Shown: one piece after another, positions 41,250 through 51,174 of the stretch
How the letters are laid out: each line of letters opens with the position of its first letter
Position numbering within the stretch: position 1 is the first letter of the stretch
DNA from: an uncultured Eubacterium sp.
GTDB taxonomy: Bacteria; Bacillota; Clostridia; Lachnospirales; Lachnospiraceae
Direction of reading: 5' to 3'
NCBI GenBank assembly: GCA_900550135.1
Contig: URQO01000003.1
Coordinates: 1-64,000 of the forward strand
DNA length: 64,000 bases
Translations under genes and position numbers: made by a program
The notes under the pieces: generated by a model
What the model saw: only the letters and a program-made list of their open reading frames with translations
Told to the model about the DNA's origin: nothing
Database searches by the model: none

Positions 41250-42644
41250 CTAATACACTTTCACATCAAATGATTCTCTAACTATCCTACGCCCTTCATC
41301 AAGGTCTTTAATAGTTTTGTCACTAATCATCTGACACATTAAATTTCCTATTGCCGTGGCCTCAAATGGTCCTGCTATTACCTGCTTTTGTGTAATTTCT
41401 GCTGTAAGTCTGTTTAAGTAATCTGCCTGTGAACCACCGCCTACAATATTAATTCTTTCTATTTTTGTATTCTTAATCTGCTCCAGTTCTTTTAAAATCT
41501 TGTTGTAAGAATGAGCAATACTTGCATATACAACCTTTGAAAGTTCTGCTACTGTCTGTGGAACCTGTTGATTTGTTTCTCTACAATACTGTTTGATTTC
41601 CTCAGTCATGGAATCCGGTCCCAAAAACCTGCTGTCATTTGCATCAACCAAAGATTCTATATTCTCTTTTTCTGCCATCTCACACATCTTTGCAAATGAA
41701 AGATTTTCGTTATTTTCAAGTCTTACCTGCTGAATCATCCAAAGTCCCATGCTATTTTTAAGATAATCAATGATGCCTTCATATCCACCTTCATTTGTAA
41801 AATCATGTTCTAAACTTTCTTTGGTACATGTTGATTCTTCTGTTTCCATTCCCACCAAAGACCATGTCCCTGAACTTATACACATTGTATTTGGAAGTTC
41901 AGTTGCCTTTGCCATCAATGCTGATGCTGTATCATGAGTTGGCACAAGTACCACTTTTGTATTAAATCCCACCATTTCTTCAATATAGGGGAGAAACCTT
42001 CCCACAGAGCCACCTGGCATTGAGAGTTCTCCAAATAACTCTGTAGGAAGTGATAGTTTGCTAATTACATTCATATTCCAATGTCTGTCTTTTGCATTCA
42101 TTAACTGTGTTGTTGTTCCATTGGAATATTCCTGTTTTTTTATGCCCGTTAGCAAAAAGTTCAAATAATCAGGAATCATCAAAAGGCTTTTCGCCTTTTC
42201 TAAAATTTCCGGCTCATCTCTTTTCACTGCCATTAACTGGCATATAGTGTTGAATTCTGCCATCTGAATTCCTGTTTCTTTATACAGTTCTTCTTTTGAT
42301 ATGTATTTAAAAATTTCTTCGTATATATCTTTTGTTCTTTGGTCGCGGTAATTTACTGCCTGACCTAACATTTTGTCATTTTCATCTAACAATACATAGT
42401 CAAGTCCCCATGTATCTATTGCCACTGACTCTGGTATAATGCCAAGTTTGCTACATTCTTTTATACCATTTACCACATAGTTAAAAACCTGCTCAATGTC
42501 CCAGCATCTTTTCCCATTTATTTTTTTTGCTCCATTGGAAAATCTATATATTTCCTTCAACTCCATTTTGCCATTTTCCAAAGTTCCAAGAATATGTCTT
42601 CCACTAGAAGCTCCCAAGTCTATTGCTAAATAATACTTCGCCAT
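41250..42644 (-). CDS. rhaB: rhamnulokinase (464 aa)
   Basis: An FGGY-family sugar kinase. LAIDLGASSGRH at residues 6-17 is the phosphate-1 loop, YRDQRT the substrate-side motif, and SSGTWSLVG and NIVGGGSQ the ATP-binding elements, in the arrangement specific to RhaB. It phosphorylates L-rhamnulose at C1, feeding RhaD directly downstream (112-base gap). AAGGTGAAAG precedes the ATG. Length is slightly under the E. coli enzyme (489) but typical for Firmicutes. Related ketoses such as L-fuculose are possible alternative substrates. Confidence 0.9.
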   Translation of the reverse strand: MAKYYLAIDLGASSGRHILGTLENGKMELKEIYRFSNGAKKINGKRCWDIEQVFNYVVNGIKECSKLGIIPESVAIDTWGLDYVLLDENDKMLGQAVNYRDQRTKDIYEEIFKYISKEELYKETGIQMAEFNTICQLMAVKRDEPEILEKAKSLLMIPDYLNFLLTGIKKQEYSNGTTTQLMNAKDRHWNMNVISKLSLPTELFGELSMPGGSVGRFLPYIEEMVGFNTKVVLVPTHDTASALMAKATELPNTMCISSGTWSLVGMETEESTCTKESLEHDFTNEGGYEGIIDYLKNSMGLWMIQQVRLENNENLSFAKMCEMAEKENIESLVDANDSRFLGPDSMTEEIKQYCRETNQQVPQTVAELSKVVYASIAHSYNKILKELEQIKNTKIERINIVGGGSQADYLNRLTAEITQKQVIAGPFEATAIGNLMCQMISDKTIKDLDEGRRIVRESFDVKVY

Positions 42645-42723
42645 ACTTTCACCTTATAATCCATTCTAGATAAACTAATTGCGATTGCATATATTGTTCG
42701 GTTCTGCAAACAGCCTCCATCTT

Positions 42724-44211
42724 TTATTTAAATAAATGCATCTTGTCATAAAGTTCTTTAAACTTCTGATATTTTTTCTGATAATAAGGTTGTCTTTCCT
42801 TATTTGGATGGTACACATCCTTTATCTGCACCATATTGTCAATTGCATCCTGAATACTTTCATATGCACCTGAACCTGTAGCCGCAAGTATTGCACATCC
42901 AAGAGTTCCTGACTCTTCTGAATTAATTGTGGCAACATCCAGATTAAAAATATCTGCTCTCATCTGCAATGTTACTTTTGACTTTGCTCCACCACCTGTA
43001 CAGATGATTTTTGAAATATTTGCACCTATTTCCTTTGTGCTTTCATATCCAAGTAGCATCTGAAATGCCATACATTCCAATATTGCCTGATAAATTTCTT
43101 CTGCCTTTGTATGAACATTTAATCCTGTAATTGTTCCAAGTACATCATAATTTATATCAGGATTTCCTGATGAACCAAACTGTGGAAGCATTAAAACATC
43201 AGTTTCTTTTCCATCAATTAATGAATCAACATACTGGAAAAAGTCTTTTCCATTTGCTTCACATTCCATTTTAATGCCCTTTAATACTGTATTAATACTC
43301 CAGTTCTTTAATATGCCACATGTTGTAAGCATTGTACTTGTTAAATACTTATCCGGCAAAACATATGGTACACATGTTAAATCTTTCTCTATCATGTAAG
43401 TAGTCTTTTGGGCCTTTGGAAGCATCATAAACATAAATTCACATGTTCCCATACCACACTCACCTACATCAAGTCTGTTCAATCCACTACCAAGTGCTGC
43501 ACAGCTTTGATCATGTCCACCTACAACTACCTTCATACCAGGATTTAATTTTAATTCTTCTGCCACATCAGCTTTAATTGTTCCTATTACAGTTCCTGCA
43601 TCTGCTGGTTCTGACATTTGAGATACTTTTATTCCTGCATAAGACAACAACTCTTCTGACCACTGTTTTTTCTCTATATCGAAAGCCATACTTCTTGATG
43701 CTGAAGAATAGCTGACTTTTCTAATTCCTGTTAATGTATATCCTACAAAATCTTCATAATACAAAATTGCTTTTGCATTTTTTATTGCATCGGTATTGTC
43801 ATTAATCCACATATACTTTGGTAAACCATACATTTCACTAGGTGGTAAGCCTGTAATATCAAGGATTTTTTCTCTACCTACTGCATCTATCAGTCGTTTT
43901 ACTTCTTCTATACCTCGCTGGTCACCAACAACCATTGAGTTGCAAAGGCTTTGGTCATTTTCATCAAGGCAGACAACTGACTCTCCTAGACTTGTTACTG
44001 CCATAGCCTCAATTTTTTCAGGACAATTTTCTCCCACTTCTCTTAATACTGATTTGATATGTAGAAGAATTTCTGAAGGATCAATCTCTCTGATTCCACC
44101 TTCACCCAATTCTTTGTATTTTCTTGATGCTTCAAATAATACATTTCCTTTCAGGTCATATACTAATATTTTGCATCCACTTGTTCCTACGTCCAATCCT
44201 GCATATGCCAT
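42724..44211 (-). CDS. FGGY carbohydrate kinase, xylulokinase-like, substrate unassigned (495 aa)
   Basis: The start at 44211 has GGAGGAAG upstream; the longer frame would add 26 unlikely residues. AGLDVGTSGCKILVYDLKG (residues 4-22) is the kinase phosphate loop, VVGGHDQSCAALGSG the catalytic-aspartate region and CTGGGAKS the adenosine motif. It differs clearly from the neighbouring RhaB. Being next to the DhaK-DhaL and divergent aldolase genes, it may phosphorylate a second sugar or the aldolase's ketose. I do not assign xylulose because no xylose isomerase or transporter is nearby. Confidence 0.8.
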   Translation of the reverse strand: MAYAGLDVGTSGCKILVYDLKGNVLFEASRKYKELGEGGIREIDPSEILLHIKSVLREVGENCPEKIEAMAVTSLGESVVCLDENDQSLCNSMVVGDQRGIEEVKRLIDAVGREKILDITGLPPSEMYGLPKYMWINDNTDAIKNAKAILYYEDFVGYTLTGIRKVSYSSASRSMAFDIEKKQWSEELLSYAGIKVSQMSEPADAGTVIGTIKADVAEELKLNPGMKVVVGGHDQSCAALGSGLNRLDVGECGMGTCEFMFMMLPKAQKTTYMIEKDLTCVPYVLPDKYLTSTMLTTCGILKNWSINTVLKGIKMECEANGKDFFQYVDSLIDGKETDVLMLPQFGSSGNPDINYDVLGTITGLNVHTKAEEIYQAILECMAFQMLLGYESTKEIGANISKIICTGGGAKSKVTLQMRADIFNLDVATINSEESGTLGCAILAATGSGAYESIQDAIDNMVQIKDVYHPNKERQPYYQKKYQKFKELYDKMHLFK

Positions 44212-44267
44212 ATAAACTTCCTCCACCAATATATCCCTACTATTATACTCTCTTATTATAAAGCAGA

Positions 44268-44291
44268 AATGAGGCCCATAGAGCCTCATTT
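44268..44291 (-). terminator. hairpin between the dhaKL-like and FGGY kinase genes
   Basis: AAATGAGGC and GCCTCATTT pair around a 6-7 base loop, 9 bases after the stop of the kinase at 44300. The T-run is weak, so it may only lower downstream expression or protect the 3' end. Confidence 0.6.
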
Positions 44292-44299
44292 CATTGTTA

Positions 44300-46051
44300 T
44301 TAATAATTTAAGTTATCTGTTACTTCTGTGAATATTACACCTAAAGCGTGAGCTCCTGCATCAGGATAACCTAAACTTCTTTCACCTACAACTCCGGCTC
44401 TTCCCATACGAGCTGTAATTGTCTTTGTATATTCAGCGCCTGCAACTGCTGCCTTTGCTGCCTCTTTCATTGCATCCTCAATAGAGGCTCCTGCATCTGC
44501 CATTTCTGATAACTTATCAGCACATGGTACCAATGCATCAATAAGAGTTTTATCACCTACAACTGCGCCTCTGCCAAAGGATCTTTCCCCGGTAGTTTGA
44601 ATTCCTTTAACTGCTGCCTGCATTACATCTGCAAACTCTTTTAATGTAAGTTCTGTTTTATCTCCTGCGTTTAAGCCTGCTGCTCTAAAAGCTGAACCCC
44701 AAATAGGTCCTGAAGCTCCACCACAATATTCCATAATAACGATTGAACATCCCAGCAAAAATTCTTTGATAGTATTGTGCTCATTTGAAAGAATATCTTC
44801 CCATTCTCTCTTAACCTGTATAAATCCTTTTGCAACAGACTGACCAAAGTCTCCATCACCTGCAAATGAATCTAATTCACAGAATGGCTGTTCATTTTTA
44901 ATAATACACTCTGCCATCTTCTGAACCATTGCTGTAACATTGTCAAGTGTAATCTTATCTTTTGGAATGTTACACCATGCATCTTCACATGTCATCACTT
45001 CAGGTACAGGTTTTGTATCTGCCGTTTCAATTTCTGTATAAGGAACTTCAGGTACAGGCCCGTCTACATGGAATGCAGGTGCATCACTTGGAGCATCAAT
45101 ATATTTCTTCAATGTGTCATCCATCTTCATAATTGAGATTGAAGCACCTAACATATCAATACTTGTCATGTAGTTTCCAACAAATTCTCTGTATACCTTA
45201 ATTCCTAACTTATCTAATGCCTTAAATGTTGAATTGTTTAATAAGTATAATTCCTGAAGTGGTGTACTTCCCATGCCATTAACAAGAACTGTAACCTCGT
45301 CTCCTGCCTTTACACCCAAATCTTCTACTAACTGATCAACCATTCTCTTTGCAATTTCATCAGCAGAAACGATATTTTCTCTGCTTCGTCCAGGTTCGCC
45401 ATGGATACCAACTCCGTATTCCATTTCATTTTCACCAATGTCAAATGTAGGCTTTCCTGCTGCCGGTACAACACATGAACTATATGCAAAACCGATTGTT
45501 CTTACATTATCAGCTGCATGCTGTGCAATTTCCTTAACTTTTGGTAAATCATTGCCTTCTTCTGCTGCTGCACCTGTAACCTTATGTACCAAAACAGTTC
45601 CTGCAACACCTCGTCTACCAACTGTGTATAAACTATCTTTAACTGCAATATCATCTTCTACTTTTACATAGTCAACATTAATGCCTTCTTCCTGTGCCAT
45701 TGCACCGGCATTTTTAAAGTTCATTACGTCACCACTGTAGTTTTTGATAATCAGTAAAGTTCCTTTATCGCTGGCAGTAGCTTTGATACCCTGATAGATT
45801 TGTATTTGAGAAGGAGAAGCAAAAACGTCACCGCATATTGCGGCATCAAGCATACCTTTTCCAACGAAACCTGCATGTGCAGGTTCATGGCCACTACCGC
45901 CACCGCTTATTAAGCTAACCTTGTTTTTATTTATTTCCTTTTTCTTAATGATTTTAAATTTCTGTATAAATTCTAAATTCGGATTGGCAAGTGCAATACC
46001 ATTGCACATTTCAATTACAACTGTTTCCGGTTTATTTATAATTTTCTTCAT
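44300..46051 (-). CDS. single-chain DhaK-DhaL kinase (dihydroxyacetone kinase family, 583 aa)
   Basis: Residues 1-330 are DhaK: GGGSGHEPAHAGFVGKGMLDAA, and GIHGEPGRSRE with the histidine that binds the keto sugar covalently. Residues 370-583 are DhaL: LDSFAGDGDFGQSVAKGF binds ATP-Mg, and GGASGPIWGSAFR follows. Fused ATP-dependent forms phosphorylate dihydroxyacetone, and close relatives phosphorylate erythruloses or glyceraldehyde. Its neighbours, a sugar ABC importer and two aldolases, suggest it handles a small ketose released by aldolase cleavage. GGAGG precedes the ATG. Family firm; substrate open. Confidence 0.87.
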   Translation of the reverse strand: MKKIINKPETVVIEMCNGIALANPNLEFIQKFKIIKKKEINKNKVSLISGGGSGHEPAHAGFVGKGMLDAAICGDVFASPSQIQIYQGIKATASDKGTLLIIKNYSGDVMNFKNAGAMAQEEGINVDYVKVEDDIAVKDSLYTVGRRGVAGTVLVHKVTGAAAEEGNDLPKVKEIAQHAADNVRTIGFAYSSCVVPAAGKPTFDIGENEMEYGVGIHGEPGRSRENIVSADEIAKRMVDQLVEDLGVKAGDEVTVLVNGMGSTPLQELYLLNNSTFKALDKLGIKVYREFVGNYMTSIDMLGASISIMKMDDTLKKYIDAPSDAPAFHVDGPVPEVPYTEIETADTKPVPEVMTCEDAWCNIPKDKITLDNVTAMVQKMAECIIKNEQPFCELDSFAGDGDFGQSVAKGFIQVKREWEDILSNEHNTIKEFLLGCSIVIMEYCGGASGPIWGSAFRAAGLNAGDKTELTLKEFADVMQAAVKGIQTTGERSFGRGAVVGDKTLIDALVPCADKLSEMADAGASIEDAMKEAAKAAVAGAEYTKTITARMGRAGVVGERSLGYPDAGAHALGVIFTEVTDNLNY

Positions 46052-46103
46052 TGGTCAATACCTCCAAATTTCTTTTCAAATAATGCATATCATTAGATAA
46101 AAA

Positions 46104-47000
46104 TTATAATGCTATGTCTCTAAATTCCTCGTATGTACGTTTAGAGAAGTCTACACCATTTGAGAATAATGCGATTGATTCTTTAATTGCATCTTTCATT
46201 GCAAGCTGTGCTGTCTCTAACAATTCATGGAAGAATAATGGTTCATCACTTGCTTCCATTGCCTTTAACATTGCAGGCTGTGCTGCAATGGCAAGTTTTG
46301 TATAAACATTAATTTTCTTAAGTCCAACCTTAATTGCTTCGGCTACCTGTTTCTCTTCTACACCAGAAGAACCATGCATACATAAAGCACAATCAGCTGA
46401 ATTTTTTAATTTTTTAAGTAAATCAAAGTCTAACATTGGTTTTGAAACCTTCATATTATGAACAGTGCCAAATGAAATTGTCATTGTATCTGCTCCTGTA
46501 AGTTCAACAAACTTCTTTAATTCATCAGGTCTTGTAAAGTATTCTCTGATATCTAAGTCAGGATGATCTGCCAATAACCAAACGTTTGGCATCTTGCCAC
46601 ACATTGCTTCAACTGAAATATTTGCTGCGTGACAGAAGTCTACAACTGCCTTAACTTTTTCAACATTTTCTTCAAATGGCAAATCTGAAAAATCTGCCAT
46701 AACTGATGTATATCCGGCTTTAATAGCCTTCATAATATATGGAAGAGTTGTTCCATGGTCTAAGTGAAGACATACAGGAACTTTTGCTTTTCTTGCCATC
46801 TCTGCCATAATTGGTCCGTTCTTTGTTATATCACCATATCGGTCCCACTGTTCAACCTGTCCAAACATAACAGGTGTATTTGTTTCTTCTGCTGCTGCAA
46901 TAACTGCTTCTGCAAAAGGTAGTGAAGGTGATGTAAACATACCTACACAATAATCATATTTTTCTGCGTCTTCCATTAACGCCTTCATATTTACTAACAT
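46104..47000 (-). CDS. divergent class II (fructose-bisphosphate-type) aldolase (298 aa)
   Basis: The TIM-barrel class II aldolase pattern is present: HLDHG at 79-83 (catalytic D81, zinc H82), GTVH at 178-181 (zinc H181), CMHGSSG at 207-213 (zinc H209) and NVYTKL at 231-236. Several spots differ from FBA/GatY enzymes: DGSH is DFSD (103-106), EGELG is EAMCGKMPN (131-139), and the phosphate-binding HGGSG is HGSSG. Metal chemistry is likely kept while substrate contacts have changed. AAGGA precedes the ATG. It lies between the importer and the DhaKL-like gene, so it probably cleaves a phosphorylated ketose made in this operon. Substrate unknown. Confidence 0.8.
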   Translation of the reverse strand: MLVNMKALMEDAEKYDYCVGMFTSPSLPFAEAVIAAAEETNTPVMFGQVEQWDRYGDITKNGPIMAEMARKAKVPVCLHLDHGTTLPYIMKAIKAGYTSVMADFSDLPFEENVEKVKAVVDFCHAANISVEAMCGKMPNVWLLADHPDLDIREYFTRPDELKKFVELTGADTMTISFGTVHNMKVSKPMLDFDLLKKLKNSADCALCMHGSSGVEEKQVAEAIKVGLKKINVYTKLAIAAQPAMLKAMEASDEPLFFHELLETAQLAMKDAIKESIALFSNGVDFSKRTYEEFRDIAL

Positions 47001-47046
47001 TTGTGTCCTTCCTTTCTCTACTTAATCTATATATACCTATTGTTTT

Positions 47047-48087
47047 CTATTTCTTTTTCATCTTTCTAACTACATCGATGATAACAGCTACAAGGATGAT
47101 GACACCTTTAAATACATCCTGCCAGAATGAGTTAACACCCATAACGTTAAGACCGTTCTGTAATACTGCTATAATAAGCACACCAATGATTGTACCACCT
47201 ACAGTACCTGCACCACCTGACATACTTGTTCCACCGATAACTACAGCTGCGATGGCATCCATTTCATAACTTTGTCCAAGTGTTGCCTGAACACCCTGAA
47301 GTTTTGATGACCAGATGATACCACCTAATGCACAAAATACACCAGTGATGATATAAGGGATTAAATTGAATTTTCTAGTATTAATACCTGAGTATTTAGC
47401 TGCTGTTTCGTTACCGCCAATTGCGTATACGTAATAACCAAATTTTGTTTTATTTAATAATAACCATGTAATTACCAACACTATAGCTGCATATAACACT
47501 GTAATTGAAATTGTAAGGGCAACCTGTCCGTTTGCTGATAAACTTTCTGTTCCGGGAATTGATGCCTTTGCCCCTGCAATAAGATTGTACTTGTCATCTC
47601 TGATTCTGATTGAGATACCATTTGAAATAATCTTACAAAAACCTCTACCAATACTCATTGTTGCAAGTGTTGCAACGAATGCAGGAATCTTTAAATATGA
47701 AATACAAATACCATTGATAACACCTACAATAATACCTACACCGATACTTGCAATTGCTGCAACATACCATGGTGCATGCATACTTGTAATAAGGTAAGCA
47801 CCAACCATACCTGTCAAACCAACTGTTGATCCAACGGAAATATCGATTTGTCCCATTAAGATTGCAAGTAACATACCACAACTAATAATTGCATTAACAA
47901 CGTTGTTCTGTAACATGTTAAGTATGTTTGATGGTGTCAAAAAATTGTCTGTAAATATACCAAATATTGCTGTCAGCATAATCAATCCCATGATTACACC
48001 TAAATTTCTCTTAAAATAGTTTACAACAGGATTTGAGGATGTACCTTTCTTTTTAGCTGTTGCAACTTTAACTTTTGCGTTTGCCAT
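47047..48087 (-). CDS. Rbs-type sugar ABC transporter permease (346 aa)
   Basis: About ten membrane helices and the RbsC/BPD_transp_2 signature: IDISVGSTVGLTGMVGAYL, AFVATLATMSIGRGFCKI, and IGGNETAAKYSGINTRK as the ATPase-docking loop, and GGTSMSGGAGTVGGTIIGVL. TGGAGGAA precedes the ATG. It lies 15 bases downstream of the ATPase gene and forms the inner-membrane channel with it and the lipoprotein at 49757. Family firm; sugar unknown. Confidence 0.9.
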   Translation of the reverse strand: MANAKVKVATAKKKGTSSNPVVNYFKRNLGVIMGLIMLTAIFGIFTDNFLTPSNILNMLQNNVVNAIISCGMLLAILMGQIDISVGSTVGLTGMVGAYLITSMHAPWYVAAIASIGVGIIVGVINGICISYLKIPAFVATLATMSIGRGFCKIISNGISIRIRDDKYNLIAGAKASIPGTESLSANGQVALTISITVLYAAIVLVITWLLLNKTKFGYYVYAIGGNETAAKYSGINTRKFNLIPYIITGVFCALGGIIWSSKLQGVQATLGQSYEMDAIAAVVIGGTSMSGGAGTVGGTIIGVLIIAVLQNGLNVMGVNSFWQDVFKGVIILVAVIIDVVRKMKKK

Positions 48088-48102
48088 TTTTTATTCCTCC
48101 AT

Positions 48103-49596
48103 TTATTCTTCTCTGTCTGTTGCCATTGTCATTATTGCTTCCTGTGAAAAGTCTTCTTCTGCAAGTTCTCCTGTAACACGACCTTCACAAAGAACGTAAC
48201 AACGGTTACACATGTTGATAATTTCCGGTAATTCTGATGAAACGATAATAATTGCTGCTCCATTTGCTGCCAATTCATCGATGATTTCATAGATTTCGGA
48301 TTTTGATCCTACGTCAATACCTCTAGTAGGTTCATCAAGTATGATTACCTTAGGGTTTAAAGCTAACCATTTACTTAAAACTACCTTCTGCTGGTTACCA
48401 CCACTTAAGTCTCCTGCTATCTGTTTTGGTGAAGTAATTTTGATTGAGAATTTTTCTCTGTACTGCTCAATCATTTCTCTCCACGATTTCTTATCAATAT
48501 GGAGGAATTTTACATATTCTCCTAAGTTTGCAAGTCCCATATTGAATTCTATATCATTCATCAATACCAAACCTTCTGACTTTCTATCCTCTGATGCATA
48601 GATAATGCCTTGATTAATTGCATCTTTTGGTTTCTTAATACTAATAGGTTTGCCATCTAAATATATCTCGCCGCCAGTTTTCTTCATGGCACCGAAAATT
48701 GTTTTCATTGTTTCTGTTCGTTTTGCACCAACCAAGCCTGCAAAACCTACAACTTCACCATATCTAACATGGAAATTAACATCCCTTATGTTTTCAGATG
48801 AGTTGCATAAATCTTTTACTTCCAAGGCTACATCGCCTATTTTATGCTTGTTACGTGTATAGTAACTTGTAAGTTCTCTACCTACCATCATATTTACTAA
48901 ATCTTCACGTACAGCTGTTTTTGTTTCAACGTTTCCTACGCTGATACCATCTCTGATAACGATAATTCTATCTGTTATTTTAAATAATTCATCAAGTCTG
49001 TGAGAGATATAAATAACCCCAACACCTTTGTCTGTTAACTGTTTGATAATCGTAAATAATGTTTCTGTTTCAGCCTCTGATAATGAAGAAGTTGGTTCGT
49101 CCATTACTACAATTTTTGCTTCTGCAGATACTGCTTTTAAAATTTCAACTATCTGCTGCATACCGATTGATAAATCTCTAATTAATGTGTCAGCATGTAA
49201 TGGTAAATCAAATTCATCAATTATCGCCTGAGCTTCTTTTCTCATTCTCTTGTAATCAATTAAACCATTCTTTTTATATTCTCTTCCTAAGAACATATTA
49301 GCTGCTATTGTTCTGTCAGGAACCAATACGATTTCCTGATGTATAATTCTGATACCTTCTTTTCCAGCCTCAGCGGCATTTGTTATAACCTTCTTTTCGC
49401 CTTCGATATAAACTTCTCCGCTGTCAGCGTGATATATTCCGCCTAATATTTTAATAAGAGTAGATTTTCCGGCACCGTTCTCACCTAAAAGTGCTACTAC
49501 CTCGCCTTTTCCAACCTCAATCTCTATTCCATCTAGTACCTTGTTAGAACCGAAGGATTTTGAAATATTAGTCATCTTTAAAAGTTCTTTTGCCAT
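48103..49596 (-). CDS. Rbs-type sugar ABC transporter ATPase, duplicated (497 aa)
   Basis: The start at 49596 has GAGGTGAAATAT upstream and removes an unlikely 18-residue extension, giving the family's usual length (about 500). Two ATPase halves are present: Walker A GENGAGKST in the first and a degenerate FAGLVGAKRTETMKT in the second; signatures LSIGMQQ and LSGGNQQK; Walker B VMDEPTSSLS and ILDEPTRGID. This layout is typical of RbsA/MglA-type importers. It powers uptake of the operon's sugar. Confidence 0.92.
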   Translation of the reverse strand: MAKELLKMTNISKSFGSNKVLDGIEIEVGKGEVVALLGENGAGKSTLIKILGGIYHADSGEVYIEGEKKVITNAAEAGKEGIRIIHQEIVLVPDRTIAANMFLGREYKKNGLIDYKRMRKEAQAIIDEFDLPLHADTLIRDLSIGMQQIVEILKAVSAEAKIVVMDEPTSSLSEAETETLFTIIKQLTDKGVGVIYISHRLDELFKITDRIIVIRDGISVGNVETKTAVREDLVNMMVGRELTSYYTRNKHKIGDVALEVKDLCNSSENIRDVNFHVRYGEVVGFAGLVGAKRTETMKTIFGAMKKTGGEIYLDGKPISIKKPKDAINQGIIYASEDRKSEGLVLMNDIEFNMGLANLGEYVKFLHIDKKSWREMIEQYREKFSIKITSPKQIAGDLSGGNQQKVVLSKWLALNPKVIILDEPTRGIDVGSKSEIYEIIDELAANGAAIIIVSSELPEIINMCNRCYVLCEGRVTGELAEEDFSQEAIMTMATDREE

Positions 49597-49655
49597 ATAT
49601 TTCACCTCAATATTCCTTCTTTTATGACTATTTTCTGTTATTTTTTGCATAAAGT

Positions 49656-49687
49656 AAGGTCGACCCGCATTTCTTTGAGTCGACCTT
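49656..49687 (-). terminator. hairpin after the sugar-binding lipoprotein gene
   Basis: AAGGTCGAC and GTCGACCTT form a perfect 9-bp stem in the 160-base gap between the binding protein and the ATPase. With only a short T-tract, it probably gives partial termination or 3' protection, so that binding protein is made in excess. Confidence 0.65.
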
Positions 49688-49756
49688 TAACTCACTTCAT
49701 ATGTTAGTCCTATCGACTTTCATATATTTATGCCACATGGGCTTTAATTCTAATTA

Positions 49757-50767
49757 TTATTTTTTATGTTTGATTGTATCCCAAGCTTTTACATCGAAAT
49801 CACCGATGTTATCCTTATCTACATTGTAAGCTTCAATTGCTACATTCTTTTCAATTGACTTTCCTGCAAGAAGATCTGAGATTGAGTAAACTCCGTCATA
49901 ACCCATCTGTGATGGACACTGTCCTGAAGACTGTACCTGCTTACCATCTTTGATTGCCTGTTTTCCAAGTGGAGCTGCATCTTTACCAAGAACGTCAACC
50001 TTACCTGTTAATCCTGCTTCGTCAACAGCCTTAATCGCACCTGCTGCTGATGTATCATTGATACAGTAAATTACGTTGATGTTAGGATGTGCTGAAAGAG
50101 CATCTGCAACTGCTTTGTAAGCGATATCTGTAGCTCCGCCACCTTCTACAACCTGTACTTCTTTGAATTTCTTCTTGTAATCATTTCCTGCTTTTTCTTT
50201 GATTCCATCCCAGAATCCCTGAACGTTGATTGCACAAGATTCAGCTGTCTGTAAATGAACGATTAAGACGTTAGCACCATCTTTGTGATGATCTGCTACC
50301 CAGTTACCTGATAACTTACCAAGACCTTCATTGTCTGATGCGATGATTCCGTCTACTAAGTCTTCATCATCTGATTTGATTACGTTATCAACGTTGATTA
50401 CGAATACGCCTGCATCTTTACAAGCCTGTAATACTGAACGAGCATTCTGTGAATCATTTGGAATATAAACAAGACCCTTAATACCCTGAGCGATCATATC
50501 ATCAATCTGTTTTGCCTGAGTTGTTGAATCTGACTGTGGGTCATTAGAAATCATTTCATATCCTAATTCGTCACATGCTTCCTTAACACCTTTTTCTACT
50601 GCTGAGAAATATTCATTTGTAAGTGTGTAAGGTGAGAAACCAATTTTTACTTTCTCTGATGAACCTTTGTCATCACTGCTGTCCTTCTTGCTACTTTCAC
50701 AGCCAACTGCTGCGAACACCATTGCTCCTATGAGCAACGCACATAATAATTTTTTTGCTACCTTCAT
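49757..50767 (-). CDS. sugar-binding lipoprotein of the ABC importer, RbsB-like (336 aa)
   Basis: A lipoprotein signal ends in AAVGC (C23). The body is a type I periplasmic-binding fold: KIGFSPYTLTNEYFSAVEKG, DDMIAQGIKGLVYIPNDS, VFVINVDNVI and YCINDTSAAGAIKAVDEAG, the usual hinge and ligand segments of ribose/galactose-type binding proteins. AGGAGGAAG precedes the ATG. It is first in the operon, so the promoter region at 50768-51080 controls the whole cluster. Ligand not predictable, though rhaB/rhaD downstream suggest rhamnose or a related sugar. Confidence 0.9.
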   Translation of the reverse strand: MKVAKKLLCALLIGAMVFAAVGCESSKKDSSDDKGSSEKVKIGFSPYTLTNEYFSAVEKGVKEACDELGYEMISNDPQSDSTTQAKQIDDMIAQGIKGLVYIPNDSQNARSVLQACKDAGVFVINVDNVIKSDDEDLVDGIIASDNEGLGKLSGNWVADHHKDGANVLIVHLQTAESCAINVQGFWDGIKEKAGNDYKKKFKEVQVVEGGGATDIAYKAVADALSAHPNINVIYCINDTSAAGAIKAVDEAGLTGKVDVLGKDAAPLGKQAIKDGKQVQSSGQCPSQMGYDGVYSISDLLAGKSIEKNVAIEAYNVDKDNIGDFDVKAWDTIKHKK

Positions 50768-50837
50768 TAAAACTTCCTCCTTTTAATTGTTCGACACATG
50801 TGCGTTCTTGTGTCTTTGTTTGTTGTGAACTAATAGT

Positions 50838-50955
50838 ATCATACATTTTCTGTGTAATCTACTGTGTAAACCTACAAAAAATCTTCTTTCTTTTATGCAA
50901 TTTGCACAAGTTTGTTGTAACTAACTGTTCGTTGATGTTTGTTTAAACGTTTTTA
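50838..50955 (-). promoter_or_regulatory. sugar-operon control region: -10 box, direct repeats, DeoR-like and cre-like sites
   Basis: Reading leftward, TATGAT (50838-50843) is a likely -10. TTACACAG occurs twice 12 bases apart (50850-50857, 50862-50869). AACAAACATCAACGAACA-type sequence at 50927-50944 resembles the GATGTTCGATG stretch in the DeoR gene's promoter. TTTAAACGTTTTTA (50942-50955) resembles a catabolite (cre) site with two mismatches. Joint control by the DeoR protein and CcpA is plausible. The remaining bases to 51080 are AT-rich without further structure. Confidence 0.5.
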
Positions 50956-51083
50956 CCATTATTTTGTCTATTTTGTCTATTTTTATAAAATCGTTTTTAG
51001 TTTTTTTATTAGTTTTTAATAATGCTTTTTTATTGTACATAACTTTAAATATTGTGTTTATGTTTGATTAAACATTCTATATA

Positions 51084-51129
51084 AAGAAACAGAGCTACAT
51101 TGGATGTTTCCAACATAACTCTGTTTCTT
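51084..51129 (-). terminator. long terminator hairpin after the DeoR gene
   Basis: AAGAAACAGAG and CTCTGTTTCTT form a perfect 11-bp stem with an inner TTGGA/TCCAA helix, 45 bases beyond the DeoR stop. Confidence 0.75.
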
Positions 51130-51174
51130 ACGAACTTGTGCCAGTCCTATAGTCTGTTTTCAATTGTATATAAT

